From contig NC_056049.1 in the NCBI RefSeq assembly GCF_004379255.2, positions 1,426,001-1,490,000 on the forward strand: 64,000 bases of DNA, in the 5' to 3' direction. The position numbers were made by a program, and so were the translations under genes. This document shows, piece after piece, positions 13,628 to 23,852 of this stretch. Source of the DNA: Salvia splendens. Taxonomy: Eukaryota > Streptophyta > Magnoliopsida > Lamiales > Lamiaceae. The notes under the pieces were generated by a model, which did no database searches, had not been told where the DNA came from, and worked only from the letters and a program-made list of their open reading frames with translations. Each line of letters opens with the position of its first letter. The first letter of the stretch is position 1.

Positions 13628-14266
13628 TGATGGGGTGCGTACTAAACAAGCCCGACAGCAATGACGGCCCATCAGCCCAAAGCCCAAGGAAGAGTATGAG
13701 TTCGGCATTACCAAAGAGTTCGGCCTCAGCCTACAGCTCGGTAAAAGCCGACCAATCAAGCTCTGCGAGTTCGGCATTACCAAAGAGTTCGGCCTCAGCC
13801 TACAGCTCGGTAAAAGCCAACCAAGCTCTACTCTCAGATCGGCAACCAAAGCAGTTCGGTCTCAGTTTTCGACCGAACAAGGAGTTAGTGGACCCATGCA
13901 GGATTTCCACAACTTCCAACACACCCACTACCACGTGGCGTCAACTCAGGCCACGATCTTAGGCCATGACCTCACGACCTCCACGACCTAGAGTGATGAT
14001 GTAAGCCACGATCTTAGTTCAATGTATAAATAGAACTTAGATCTGATAGAAAGGGGTGAGAAGCTCTCTAGAGATAAAACACCATATAGCAAATAGCAAG
14101 TTTGTATTTGTAAGCTGTAGAAAACAGATCAAGCAATACAATCTTGCCCTCCCTTTTTCCCGTGGACGTAGATTTACTTCAGTAAATCGAACCACGTAAA
14201 TTCTTTGTGTCATAATCTTCATTCTCTACCAGCATTTACTAACGTCAGAAATTCGCGGATCCATCA
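13628..14266 (+). repeat. 5' LTR of the Ty3-type element
   Basis: 639 bases, TG...CA. It contains two direct copies of a 69-base unit (13698-13766 and 13767-13835) rich in TTCGG motifs. A TATAAATAG box at 14025-14033 probably starts the element transcript. It matches the 3' LTR except for one base. Confidence 0.95.
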
Positions 14267-14267
14267 C

Positions 14268-14284
14268 TGGCGCCGTCTGTGGGA
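14268..14284 (+). other. Primer-binding site of the Ty3-type element
   Basis: TGGCGCCGTCTGTGGGA begins two bases after the LTR. TGGCGCCGT starts are typical of the primer-binding sites of plant Ty3 non-chromovirus (Athila/Tat) elements, usually assigned to tRNA-Asp or tRNA-Arg. The exact tRNA is not settled here. Confidence 0.7.
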
Positions 14285-14341
14285 AACAGAGAACCAAATT
14301 TGTGATAAAGCGAATTTTTGACCATTTTTTCAACCCAAAAA

Positions 14342-15394
14342 ATGCATACCAGATCGCAGAGTACCCGTATTCCTGCCCGTGAGAACCAGGAGGAAGCCAA
14401 TCCACCCCATAGGTCTGGAAAACAGCCTAGGGATAAATCCACCACCAGTTCTCATGGCGGAGGAACAAGCCGCTCCAAAAGCCGTCACACCGAGTCTTCC
14501 CAGCAGCCCGATTTGAACGAGGCTGTCAAGCTGTTTTTGGCTGAAAAGCAGGAGGAATTCTTAACCTTCCTGCAGAGAAGCCAAAAGCAGCCGGAGGCGA
14601 AAACGGCGGATTCTCCCTCTCCCTCCATACGAGACAGTCACCACCGCAGTAGTGTCATGTCTTCCAGAAGAAAGAATCCTCGGTGCCGGAATCACAGGAG
14701 AACTCCATCTCCTCCATACCGAAGAAATGTCGGGTTCGCCATGTACGGAGCATTGAGGACTCCGTTCTCGGACGATATTACCCGAACTTCCCTACCACAG
14801 AACTACCGAACTCCGTCGATAACCTATGACGGACTCGTGGATCCTCATGATTTCTTGGGACGCTATCAATATAACATGGCGAACCAGGGTCTCAACGAGG
14901 TCCACATGTGCAAGCTGTTTCCCGAACTGCTTATCGGGAACGCAAGAAGGTGGTTCGATAGCCTCCCCCAAGGCAGCATTAGATCCTACCGAGATCTAAT
15001 GGATGCTTTCCACAGGAGGTTCTTTCAGAAAGCGGAAGCCCGGATTACTTCGGCTCAGCTGCTTTCTATACGTCAAGGTCGCGACGAAAAGATCAGCGAC
15101 TTCCTGACGAGATTCCATAAGGAATGCCTACAAGTAGATAATCTCAATGATCTACTTGTCATTTCGGCATTCCAAAATGGAATCCTGCCCGGAGCTCCCT
15201 ACAGAAAGCTCGTGGAATGCAGTCCGCAAACAGCTCAAGAGATGTGGGACATTGCGGACAAGTTTTCTCGTGCCGATGAGGCAGACCGTCGAAAACGGTC
15301 TTTAGACAGCTCATCTAGAGAAGACAAAAAGAAGCCCGATCATAGCGATCAGAGGCTTCCTCGCCGAACACCTTCCCCACCAAAGGAGAGATAG
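14342..15394 (+). CDS. gag: Retrotransposon gag protein (Ty3-type)
   Basis: 350 residues from the ATG at 14342. Residues 1-130 are polar, rich in Arg, Ser and Pro. A retrotransposon-gag core lies at about residues 160-320, recognised from WFDSLPQGSIRSYRDL, FHRRFF and the GRDEKISDFLTRFHKE and FQNGILPGAPY blocks. After a Lys/Asp-rich stretch the ORF ends at TAG near residue 350. No CCHC zinc knuckle is present before the stop, so the C-terminal nucleocapsid part appears to have been lost with the large deletion that removed protease and reverse transcriptase. The start is chosen at the first ATG after the primer-binding site. The core reads without interruption and probably still makes a capsid-like protein. 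Confidence 0.85.
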   Translation: MHTRSQSTRIPARENQEEANPPHRSGKQPRDKSTTSSHGGGTSRSKSRHTESSQQPDLNEAVKLFLAEKQEEFLTFLQRSQKQPEAKTADSPSPSIRDSHHRSSVMSSRRKNPRCRNHRRTPSPPYRRNVGFAMYGALRTPFSDDITRTSLPQNYRTPSITYDGLVDPHDFLGRYQYNMANQGLNEVHMCKLFPELLIGNARRWFDSLPQGSIRSYRDLMDAFHRRFFQKAEARITSAQLLSIRQGRDEKISDFLTRFHKECLQVDNLNDLLVISAFQNGILPGAPYRKLVECSPQTAQEMWDIADKFSRADEADRRKRSLDSSSREDKKKPDHSDQRLPRRTPSPPKER

Positions 15395-15539
15395 CGGTCA
15401 TCCGAGGTGATCGAAAAAAGAGCAAGTGTGTTCGCATATTGCGCTTAAAAGTGCCGAGCAATCAGTTCGGCACCATCAAGCATAGCAATCACAGCAGCCG
15501 GAGTCAGAGGCAGGCGGAATGACCGAAGTCACACCGGAG

Positions 15540-15960
15540 CCGAACTCGATGGTGTACGGCACTGAAGCCGTGATTCCGGTTTAGATTGGCATACCCAGTC
15601 CCCGAACTCAATTTCTCCTCAGAAATGAATGGTGACGGACTGAGAGCCGAACTAGATCTTGCCGAAGAAAGAAGAGAATTGGCCTGCATAAAAGCAGCCA
15701 AGTACAAGGAGCAAGTAGCCCGGTATTACAACCAAAGAGTGAAGAAGCTGCAATTTCAAGTGGGAGATCTCGTCTTGAGAAACAACGAAGTAAGCCGAGC
15801 AGAAAAGCTGGGCGAACTCGAACCCACATGGGAAGGTCCATATCGGGTGTCAGAAGTCCTCGGCAAAGGGTCTTACAAATTGACTCACATGTCAAGAGCA
15901 CAAGTACCCCGAACATGGTACGTTTCCAACCTCAAAGTTCCATTTGTAAGAGACAGTCCG
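15540..15960 (+). pseudogene. Remnant of Ty3 integrase C-terminus
   Basis: All that is left of pol. A frame near 15548-15585 reads VYGTEAVIPV and then hits TAG. One base of frame change later, the ORF from about 15586 carries the rest of the integrase end: RAELDLAEERREL, YYNQRVKK, FQVGDLVLRN (chromodomain-proximal GPY/F region) and WEGPYRV with KLTHM. The stop and the frameshift make it non-functional, and the catalytic core is absent. It ends near 15960 in a low-complexity Cys/Val-rich tail. The deletion joint with gag lies at about 15400-15540. Confidence 0.8.
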
Positions 15961-16112
15961 GTCAATGTGCTTTCTTTGGTTTGCTTGGTCTTTGTTTGTC
16001 TCTGTGCGTTTTGTCTGTGTGTTTTGTCTGTTTCGGTGCGTGTCGTCTCTTACAAATGTTACTGAGGTATCTTGTTCTTCGAAGGCTGATCCCCTTCTTA
16101 GAACATATATAA

Positions 16113-16468
16113 GCCAACGATTGTGAGTCAAAGCTTCTACAGAAGATACAAGACCACAATTCAGCTTAAACAAGCAGTTCGTCTGAAACGAGCTGCAACA
16201 AGCCAACGATTGTGAGTCAAAGCTTCTACAGAAGATACAAGACCACAATTCAGCTTAAACAAGCAGTTCGTCTGAAACGAGCTGCAACAAGCCAACGATT
16301 GTGAGTCAAAGCTTCTACAGAAGATACAAGACCACAATTCAGCTTAAACAAGCAGCTCGTCTGAAACGAGCTGCAATAAGCCAACGATTGTGAAGTCCAA
16401 GCTTCTAAAGAGGATACAAGACCACAATTCGGCTTAAAAATCAAGCACTTCGTCTGAAACGAACTGCA
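16113..16468 (+). repeat. Tandem array, four copies of an 89-bp unit
   Basis: Units start at 16113, 16202, 16291 and 16380 with GCCAACGATTGTGA, spaced exactly 89 bases; the fourth is slightly diverged. Non-coding. Such arrays between pol and the 3' end are common in Tat-lineage elements. Confidence 0.9.
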
Positions 16469-16484
16469 ACGAAAGTCTGATTCT

Positions 16485-16738
16485 CGCGATAAAACTTGCC
16501 TGAATTAGGACAAGGGAAAGTCCGATCCACGCGATAAACCTCGCCGAATTAGGACGACCAAGTTCGGTCAAAGAAGTTTACCTCATAAGACCGAGGACGA
16601 CCATGTCTAGTCAAAGAGGTTTACTGCATAAGACCACTTCGGTTAACTGGGAAAGTCCGATCCACGCGATAAAACTCGCCGAATTAGGACAAGGGAAAGT
16701 TCAATCCCGGCGACAAAAATCGCCAAATTAGAACACAA
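16485..16738 (+). repeat. Degenerate repeats with GCGATAAA(A/C)CT(C/T)GCC motif
   Basis: Imperfect repeats of blocks such as GAAAGTCCGATCCACGCGAT and TCGCCGAATTAGGAC, mixed with units resembling the following array (GGTCAAAGAAGTTTAC, CATAAGACC). This looks like the older, diverged edge of the 39-bp array. Confidence 0.7.
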
Positions 16739-17255
16739 GACGAGTCCGGTCAAAGATGTTTATTTCATCAGACCAAAGACGAGTCCGGTCAAAGATGTTT
16801 ATTTCATCAGACCAAAGACGAGTCCGGTCAAAGATATTTATTTCATCAGACCAAAGACGAGTCCGGTCAAAGATGTTTATTTCATCAGACCAAAGACGAG
16901 TCCGGTCAAAGATGTTTATTTCATCAGACCAAAGACGAGTCCGGTCAAAGATGTTTATTTCATCAGACCAAAGACGAGTCCGGTCAAAGATGTTTATTTC
17001 ATCAGACCAAAGACGAGTCCGGTCAAAGATATTTATTTCATCAGACCAAAGACGAGTCCGGTCAAAGATGTTTATTTCATCAGACCAAAGACGAGTCCGG
17101 TCAAAGATGTTTATTTCATCAGACCAAAGACGAGTCCGGTCAAAGATGTTTATTTCATCAGACCAAAGACGAATCCGGTCAAAGATGTTTATTTCATCAG
17201 ACCAAAGACAAGTCCGGTCAAAGAAGTCTACTTCATAAGACCGAGGACAAGTACG
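16739..17255 (+). repeat. Tandem array, 12-13 copies of a 39-bp unit
   Basis: Units beginning GACGAGTCCGGTCAAAG start every 39 bases from 16739 to 17168, with a diverged thirteenth unit at 17207. Because 39 is a multiple of three, open frames run through the array on both strands. These long repetitive ORFs are a by-product of the period, not protein genes. Confidence 0.93.
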
Positions 17256-17390
17256 ATGAAATTTTTTCGCTAAGCTGTAAATACACAGTGTTAGAAGCGA
17301 AAACAAAAACAAAATTTCATTTTCAAATCTTGTTCGGCACACAACTCCGCTACCCTACAAGATGGCGTTACGCTATTACAAAGGACTATT

Positions 17391-18143
17391 CTACTGTCCA
17401 GGGTTGCTAAAGTTGAGCCATCTATTCACAAAATCCTCGTGAAGCTGAGTTCGGGCGTTCCAGGCAGCCGCAGAATAAGCAGGTCGACGAGATGCTCTAA
17501 TCGACCTGCCACCTCTTCTCTGAGCCCGGGAAGCCCTAGCACCTCGGCGGCGAAGAGTCTCTTCACGAAGCATTTGTTGATCTTGCTCACTCATAACCAC
17601 AGCTCTTCTGCGAACTTCAGTCCGTCCTCGACTTGACGTCTCCGGTTGTCCCTGAGTTCGTTGCTGACTTGGAGTAGGGTTTTGAGCAAGTGAATCAGAG
17701 GTTTGAGCTGGAGTACTAGCATCTGTTGGCGGGAAATGCCGGAGGAATCTCTCAATTGAGGGACGCCGGGCAAGAACTATGTCGTACCGAGAGGCCCAGC
17801 GCCGCAATGATGTCACGACTTGTTGGCAAGCCGAGCTCTCCAGCGCATTGTTCCTCCGGAGTACATTATATTCCTCCCACAGTTCGTCAACTCGACTCTG
17901 AACATCTGATATGGTCATTCCCCCGCGCACACGGATGTAATCCTCGTACGCAGTCCTCTCAGCAATGGTCGTATTCAGCTCGGCCTCCAGATCATTCTTA
18001 TCGGACTCTAAGTCCTTATTATCGGCATCCAGCTTCACTAAACGAGCCAGAAGCTCGTCATTCTTCGTCTGATCGGCTATAGCTCTTCTCTCAGCTTCGT
18101 CCAAAGCCGAAGAGTACAGCCGTTTCCAGTGAAGTATCTCCAT
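17391..18143 (-). CDS. Second antisense ORF of the Ty3-type element, coiled-coil protein
   Basis: 250 residues on the strand opposite to gag. The N-terminal half is a coiled coil (about residues 5-75, rich in Leu, Asp, Glu and Lys). A middle part with a WASRYDIVLARRPSIERFL block follows, then a Ser/Pro/Gln-rich linker and an Arg-rich segment around residues 180-225 that could bind nucleic acid or direct nuclear import. It lies 200 bases downstream of the spliced antisense gene at 18344-20200 and may be its further exon or a second cistron: a CCCAAG immediately before GAGATGG could serve as an acceptor. I do not recognise a catalytic domain. An intact ORF of this length with the same orientation suggests selection, but function is unknown. 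Confidence 0.55.
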   Translation of the reverse strand: MEILHWKRLYSSALDEAERRAIADQTKNDELLARLVKLDADNKDLESDKNDLEAELNTTIAERTAYEDYIRVRGGMTISDVQSRVDELWEEYNVLRRNNALESSACQQVVTSLRRWASRYDIVLARRPSIERFLRHFPPTDASTPAQTSDSLAQNPTPSQQRTQGQPETSSRGRTEVRRRAVVMSEQDQQMLREETLRRRGARASRAQRRGGRSIRASRRPAYSAAAWNARTQLHEDFVNRWLNFSNPGQ

Positions 18144-18343
18144 CTCCTTGGGTACAAAGCAGCTATATTAGTTCGGCAGCTGTACCGAGCAGATAGTAAA
18201 ATACAACAGGAATAAAGGCGAGTACGAAAAGCTATACGAAGACAAGTGTAGAGAATTTTTCATTCACAAGGAAAATTTTTTTACACTAGGGCTTCAAGGC
18301 CATTTTACAAGGAAGAAACTAGACTAAGAGAAGGGAGACGAAA

Positions 18344-20200
18344 TCATACTCCGCCAGCTTCGTCTCCGGCTCCTCGGTCTGGTACAGCTTCTTTCTCCTG
18401 GGCTACCTCAGCCTCGGCCTCGCCTCCTGCCGGCCTCGCCTCCGCCTCCTGATCGGCCTCCTTCTCCGGATGCCCGGCCCGCTCGACTTCGGCCTCCAGC
18501 TCCAGCGGCTCGGCCTCACCCTCTCTGTTGTAAGTCGAAGCGGGTGAAACGGGTCCCACAGAGGCAAAGATAGCCTCCAGGTTCTCGTCCCGATCAGCTC
18601 GACAACTCCGGACTCGGTCTGCAGAAAGCAGGACCGAGGATGAAGCGAGCTCCTCAAGGAGCGGCAGATTCTGAAGCCGAGCTGCTATCTCTCGGCTGTA
18701 CAGAGGCAGCACGACGTCGGCCCCCTGCTCGCCCTTATCGGCAATTAGCCTTACCAGACTACCGACAAAGGCCGAGAACTGGCTGCTCAAAAAGAGTTTC
18801 TCCGTGTAAACACGGAGACCCTCTCCTTGGGCAACCACGGCGGCAGCATCACTCCGTTTCGTCTGCTCTCGCTGGATGACGAGCTGGTTTTTGGCAAACT
18901 GAGCTTCATCCTGGGCCGAAATCCTAGCAGCTCTGGCTTTCTCAAAGTTTGCCTCAGCCTGCTCGGCCCGGTGACAAGCAGCCGCCAATTTCCTCTGCAT
19001 CTCAGCATAGTCGTTGGACGCTTTGGAGAGTTCGACTGCGACGAGCTTGGAGAGCATATCGTTCCTCTGAAAATGGATAAGGAAAAAAGTCAACAGAGGG
19101 CACCAAAAATACAGGACAGAAGCCAAGCCAAAGAATCAAGAAGACAATTCACCTCGGCGAAGTCCGTGGGCCATAAAAATGGCTCACAGATATGCTCCGA
19201 AGGAGGCGCCAAGACCACGTCTTTCTCTGGCGCTCTCGGGGGCTTCTGGGTCTTCCCCTTCCTACTTGCCGAAATCGACTCCGGCTTCTTTGGACCCGAA
19301 GAGGTCTTTTGCCTCTTCGGATTCTTCTCGGCATCAGGCGCCGAGCTGGTAGCCTTCTCTCTCTCCGGTTCCTTGGACTCCGAAGATTTTCGGGTAGCCT
19401 TGTTCAGCATGTACACTGCCAAAAAGCAAGAAAGCAAGGTTAGTTTTCTTCGTTAAAGCAGTAGAGCATAAAGATAAAGAGAAATCCTCACCCTCGGCCT
19501 CTTCGTCCGAAGACGAGATGTCGAACACGACGTCGCCCTTGACGAGCTCAGACTCCGTGTATTGTTTCCTAACTATGGGAATCTTGTTGAGCTCGCCATC
19601 GAGCTCGTCCAACGGTTCAGGCCGAGGATGACGGATAACGGACTTCGGCCCTCTCCAGGGAAAACTAGGAGCCGCAGTCCTATTATAAAAAAAGAAGCGA
19701 TTTTGCCATTTCGGCCATTTGGTTTTACAAAAGGCCCTAAAAGGCTGTAAAGGGACCAAGTAAAACCAAGATCCCTTCCTTTTAAACTGGAAAAAATTAA
19801 GGATTGCCCTCAGAGACAGATCCTTATCTAGCCTACGCAGTTCGGCAGCAAAAGCCGATAAGTGCCTCCAAGAGTTCGGAGTCACCTGACCTAAAGGGAG
19901 TTGAAAAAAATCTAGCAACTCTACAAAGGCAAGGGGAAGGGGGAAACGAAGCCCGCATTCTAAGCTGGCTTCGTAGACGGTGGCGTAACCTTCCGGCGGC
20001 GAGTCCGCCCTATAAAGGTCGTCGGGAATCGCAACCTTCCCCCCAGGAAAAGAGTATTTTTCGTGAAGGGATATCACAGTATCCTTACTCAAGATACTGT
20101 GAAAATACTCTACGGTCTTCTCCCCGGATTCTTTCCGGCTAGAAGACCCCTTACCCCCTTCACCACCGCTACCAGACTCAGACGAAGAAGAAGCAGACAT
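18344..20200 (-). CDS. Antisense ORF (aORF) of Ty3-type element, putative gypsy-type transposon domain
   Basis: Three exons can be joined by eye, 20200-19492, 19415-19153 and 19066-18344, with GT-AG borders and matching phases, giving about 564 residues. The start is the ATG before a Ser/Glu/Gly-rich stretch. Residues of about 40-190 carry the domain known from plant Ty3 elements as putative gypsy-type transposon (Transposase_28-like): KYSFPGGKVAIP, FPLPLAFVELLDFF, VTPNSWRHL and a following WFYLVP segment. Exon 2 is basic and Lys/Pro/Ser-rich. Exon 3 has a long coiled coil and a Glu/Ala-rich acidic C-terminus. Antisense ORFs with this domain are known in Tat-lineage elements, but their role is not. 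That the frame survives across three exons in an element without pol argues that it matters for the element. Confidence 0.7.
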
Positions 20201-20518
20201 GGTCCTTACTCTTTGCAAAATCTGAGGAAATTTTTGAAAGCGGAAGAAAATCTTTTTCGCAAAGGAGATAGAGTGCAGAAGAAGCAGTCGCAAAAGTGCT
20301 TCAATGATGAAGAAGGGAGGTATTTATCAGATTCGGCGAAGATTTCAAAATCGTCGCACCGTTTCGAATCCCACCTTTTCAGGATTCAACGGCCGGATTT
20401 TACTGTCGCATTTAATGCAGCCACATGCAAGGCACGTCCCCTGACGTCAGCCTCCCCCGTACCTTTATCCAGAATGCCGAAGTGACTCGCTTCGCCGAAG
20501 TGATTCACTTCGTCTTTC

Positions 20519-20529
20519 GGGGGGGGTAG
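20519..20529 (+). other. Polypurine tract of the Ty3-type element
   Basis: A run of eight G residues followed by TAG lies directly before the 3' LTR, in the position where plus-strand DNA synthesis is primed. Confidence 0.75.
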
Positions 20530-21169
20530 TGATGGGGTGCGTACTAAACAAGCCCGACAGCAATGACGGCCCATCAGCCCAAAGCCCAAGGAAGAGTATG
20601 AGTTCGGCATTACCAAAGAGTTCGGCCTCAGCCTACAGCTCGGTAAAAGCCGACCAATCAAGCTCTGCGAGTTCGGCATTACCAAAGAGTTCGGCCTCAG
20701 CCTACAGCTCGGTAAAAGCCAACCAAGCTCTACTCTCAGATCGGCAACCAAAGCAGTTCGGTCTCAGTTTTCGACCGAACAAGGAGTTAGTGGACCCATG
20801 CAGGATTTCCACAACTTCCAACACACCCACTACCACGTGGCGTCAACTCAGGCCACGATCTTAGGCCATGACCTACACGACCTCCACGACCTAGAGTGAT
20901 GATGTAAGCCACGATCTTAGTTCAATGTATAAATAGAACTTAGATCTGATAGAAAGGGGTGAGAAGCTCTCTAGAGATAAAACACCATATAGCAAATAGC
21001 AAGTTTGTATTTGTAAGCTGTAGAAAACAGATCAAGCAATACAATCTTGCCCTCCCTTTTTCCCGTGGACGTAGATTTACTTCAGTAAATCGAACCACGT
21101 AAATTCTTTGTGTCATAATCTTCATTCTCTACCAGCATTTACTAACGTCAGAAATTCGCGGATCCATCA
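20530..21169 (+). repeat. 3' LTR of the Ty3-type element
   Basis: 640 bases. Identical by eye to the 5' LTR apart from one extra base in the GACCTACACGACC stretch (near 20871-20878). It carries both copies of the 69-base unit and the TATAAATAG box. Confidence 0.95.
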
Positions 21170-21174
21170 AGTAC

Positions 21175-23163
21175 CAATTTTCCGATCTTCAAAAGATTCC
21201 TCACCTTTCAAAGAGCAAAGTCTCTTCTCAATTTTGTTGAAAATAGGCTTATAACATGTCTAGGTTTCCCATGGGTTAGGCTAAGGGGATTTCATGATAA
21301 GTGATAGGTAGTTTGAATCTATACATCCACACGCATATAACTCGTATCATTAATTACTACTAGGCCATGTGTCTTAATTAGGAGAAGAAGCACAAACACG
21401 CATATAACTCGTTTCATTAATGCTTTTTTCATTTATGTCCCAACCATAAAACTTTTCTTAATAACCTTTTCCTATGCTATGTACATTACGACAATCATTG
21501 AAAAAAATAATTATTCGAATTTCAATTATCAATTATTAATTGGGGATGGTAGGCAACATTGATTCTCTACACCAATAATTGATCAACAAACCCAACCAAT
21601 CCTAAAAAAATAAAATAGTATAAAATCCATACCCATATAATGTACTTATACAACCACAAACTTTGATGAAATGCATCTAATGCACAAGAATATTAAAGTT
21701 GTTTTCGAATGAAGGATCACAAATTATTCTCCATTTACCTAAGACAGTAGTAACTTGAACAAATATCGACCTATTAACTGGAGGGAGTCTTATTAATCAA
21801 ACTACGCTTCATCGATAAAGACATTTTATTCTTTTAAAAATAAAAGCAATAATGGATATCCATCTATCCTGACTTATTGATTAAAGGGGAAATGTCGTAG
21901 CTACGAACTATGCATTAAAATCATGGTTTGATTCTGCAATTGGGTTTTGATGTCTCCGATGAATGGAACAGAAACCGACCAAATTAATTTTCCATGACTG
22001 CCCAAAATTGTTAAAACAACACAATTCTGGAGTTGTCTGTCTATTTATTTTTGGTTGATGATTTTGAGGTTCAGATGCCACTCCTCTATTGGTATAACAA
22101 TCCATGTGCACAAGATTTCCATCAATACACCAACTTGCATCGCCTTATCATTGATTCCACTACCCATCTTTACTTTATTTATTGCAGCAAGATCTCCAGC
22201 AAGATCTGACCCTCCGTTGTCAACTGCGCTATTTTTACTTTATTTATTAGTACAAAGATTAACCATATTATATGTGATTACTAGCAAATACCAATTCCTA
22301 TAATTAGAGCTAGCAAAGTAAGCCCGGCCCGATCATCTTTTAAAATGTATTGAGTTAATGTGAAACATTTAATGAGTGATAGAAGAAGTGTTTATTTCTG
22401 AAAATGAGAAAAAAAGTATTTCATTTGTGTAAATTAATATAAATTTAACGAACCAGAGACCTTTGGCCTCATTCATATTATCGAATTGAAAGGTTTTGTT
22501 TTGGGAAAAGAGTATTTCATATGCTCAAATTGATAGATTTTGTTTTGTTATATATGAAAAATATTTAACCCACGACACAAAAACGGCTGGTTGACTTACA
22601 AATCTACTATGACTTTTCAAACAACAGAACTCTAATAGTATCTTTTAGTCAAAGGATAAGAAAAGAAGAGATAATTACATCATTGCTTTCCATTGCAATT
22701 TTAAATTGAAGATAAATTAGAAAAAGAGAAGCTGCTGCAGTTCTCCATTTTATTTATTTTATACCATAGTTTGGTCGAAATTATATTATCACAGATATTA
22801 TACAAAATTGAATGGTCCGAGATTACTAAATATTAACATTGTTAATGGAAAAGTCTAAAACTCATCATCAGCCAAGATCAAACGTGACATTATCTCGAGA
22901 TTATATCGGATCCTACTCCTATATAAAGAATGCAATTTTATTTAGTTCGTCAAATTGAACACCATTTACTTTTGTACATGGTATTTTTTATTTTTGGAAT
23001 AATAATATATCGAGTTCATTTACTAATAGATTCCACTTGCAATGAAGGTGGGCCCACATAGCGGGGCAACACACCTTCGAAGCCCGTTTGTGGGCCCGTA
23101 TAGTTAGTCCAAGTCCTTAGATCTTCAGACTCTTCCATCTTTTTCTCTATTATGATTAGAATT
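21175..23163. other. AT-rich spacer without a recognised gene
   Basis: Opens with the continuation of the GA2ox upstream sequence interrupted by the Ty3 element. At about 21905-22150 the minus strand reads in part like a protein (IDGNLVHMDCYTNRGVAS) but is short and unplaced; it could be a transposase or nucleic-acid-binding relic. No promoter, tRNA or other gene was seen. Confidence 0.4.
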
Positions 23164-23165
23164 TA

Positions 23166-23417
23166 TTCCCTCCGTCTGCGAATAGGAGTCTCGTTTTTCC
23201 ATTTTAGTCCGTCCACAAATAGGAGTCTCAGTTCACTTTTACCATAAATGGTAATAGGGTCCCACATTTCACTAACTCATTTCACTCATATTTCATTTAA
23301 AACTAATATATATAAGTGGGACCCATATTCCACTAACTTTTTTTCACCCACTTTTCTTAACACCTCTTAAAACCCGTGCCGCCAAGAAATGAGACTCCTA
23401 ATGGCGGATGGAGGGAG
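23166..23417. mobile_element. Stowaway-like MITE, 252 bp
   Basis: Terminal inverted repeats TTCCCTCCGTC and GGCGGATGGAGGGAG with TA on both sides (23164-23165 and 23418-23419). The inner part has TCCGTCCACAAATAGGAGTC, GTGGGACCCAT and a mirrored end, as in the Lamiales Stowaway type. Same length and family as the copy next to the PPO pseudogene (34468-34719). Confidence 0.85.
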
Positions 23418-23599
23418 TAATACTTTTATTATTTGATTGTTTGTACAATTTGATCTGGAGATATATATATATATATACTAAAATACCAACTTGACCACTG
23501 GATCATTATTTAAAATGGATATCCTAATTATGTAACCATAAACTAAACTATTATTTCATTCCAATTATGTACATAAATTAAACTTTTAATAAAATTGTA

Positions 23600-23852
23600 C
23601 TACCTCCGTCCCCAAAAATTTATCTCACTTTGACCTAGCACGGGGTTTTTTTAAGAAATATAATGATAAGTGAGTTGAAAAAGTTAGTGGATTGTGGGTC
23701 TTACTTTTATATAGTTTTATAATAAAATGTGAGTAAGAATGAGTTAGTGGAATACGAGGTCCACTAAAAAAATGGTAAAAAATAAAATGAGATAAATTTT
23801 GGGGGACTGATGAAAATGGAAAAATAGGATAAATTTTCAGGGATGGAGGTTG
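23600..23852. mobile_element. Stowaway-like MITE, diverged
   Basis: Ends CTACCTCCGTCCCC and GGGATGGAGGTTG flanked by TA, about 253 bp, with an inner mirrored ATTTATCTCACTTTG and GAGATAAATTTTGGGG. Older than the copy at 23166. Confidence 0.7.

Larger units (their letters stand above)
13628..21169 (+). mobile_element. Non-autonomous Ty3-type LTR retrotransposon (Tat-like), very young
   Basis: Complete element of about 7.5 kb flanked by a perfect 5-bp target duplication, AGTAC (13623-13627 and 21170-21174). The LTRs (13628-14266 and 20530-21169) begin TGATGG, end CATCA, and by eye differ by only one inserted base, so insertion is recent. Internal order: primer-binding site, gag, a damaged integrase end, three tandem-repeat arrays, an antisense coding block and the polypurine tract. 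Protease, reverse transcriptase, RNase H and most of integrase are absent. The antisense ORF with a putative gypsy-type transposon domain and tandem arrays after pol are known traits of the plant Tat lineage (Tat/Retand/Grande type). The element must have been mobilised by enzymes from a relative. A second LTR of the family starts at 63748. Confidence 0.92.

Noticed and set aside
13595..13962. ORFs inside the LTRs (also at 20386-20864 and 63664-63900)
   Set aside because: Shadows of the repeated LTR sequence; identical in all copies and running across the LTR edge.
15608..16444. Minus-strand ORFs across the integrase remnant and 89-bp array
   Set aside because: They follow the array period and have no independent support.
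16728..17342. Long repetitive ORFs on both strands of the 39-bp array (13-residue repeats)
   Set aside because: A 39-bp period keeps any stop-free frame open. Both strands are open over the same stretch, with no start context or homology.
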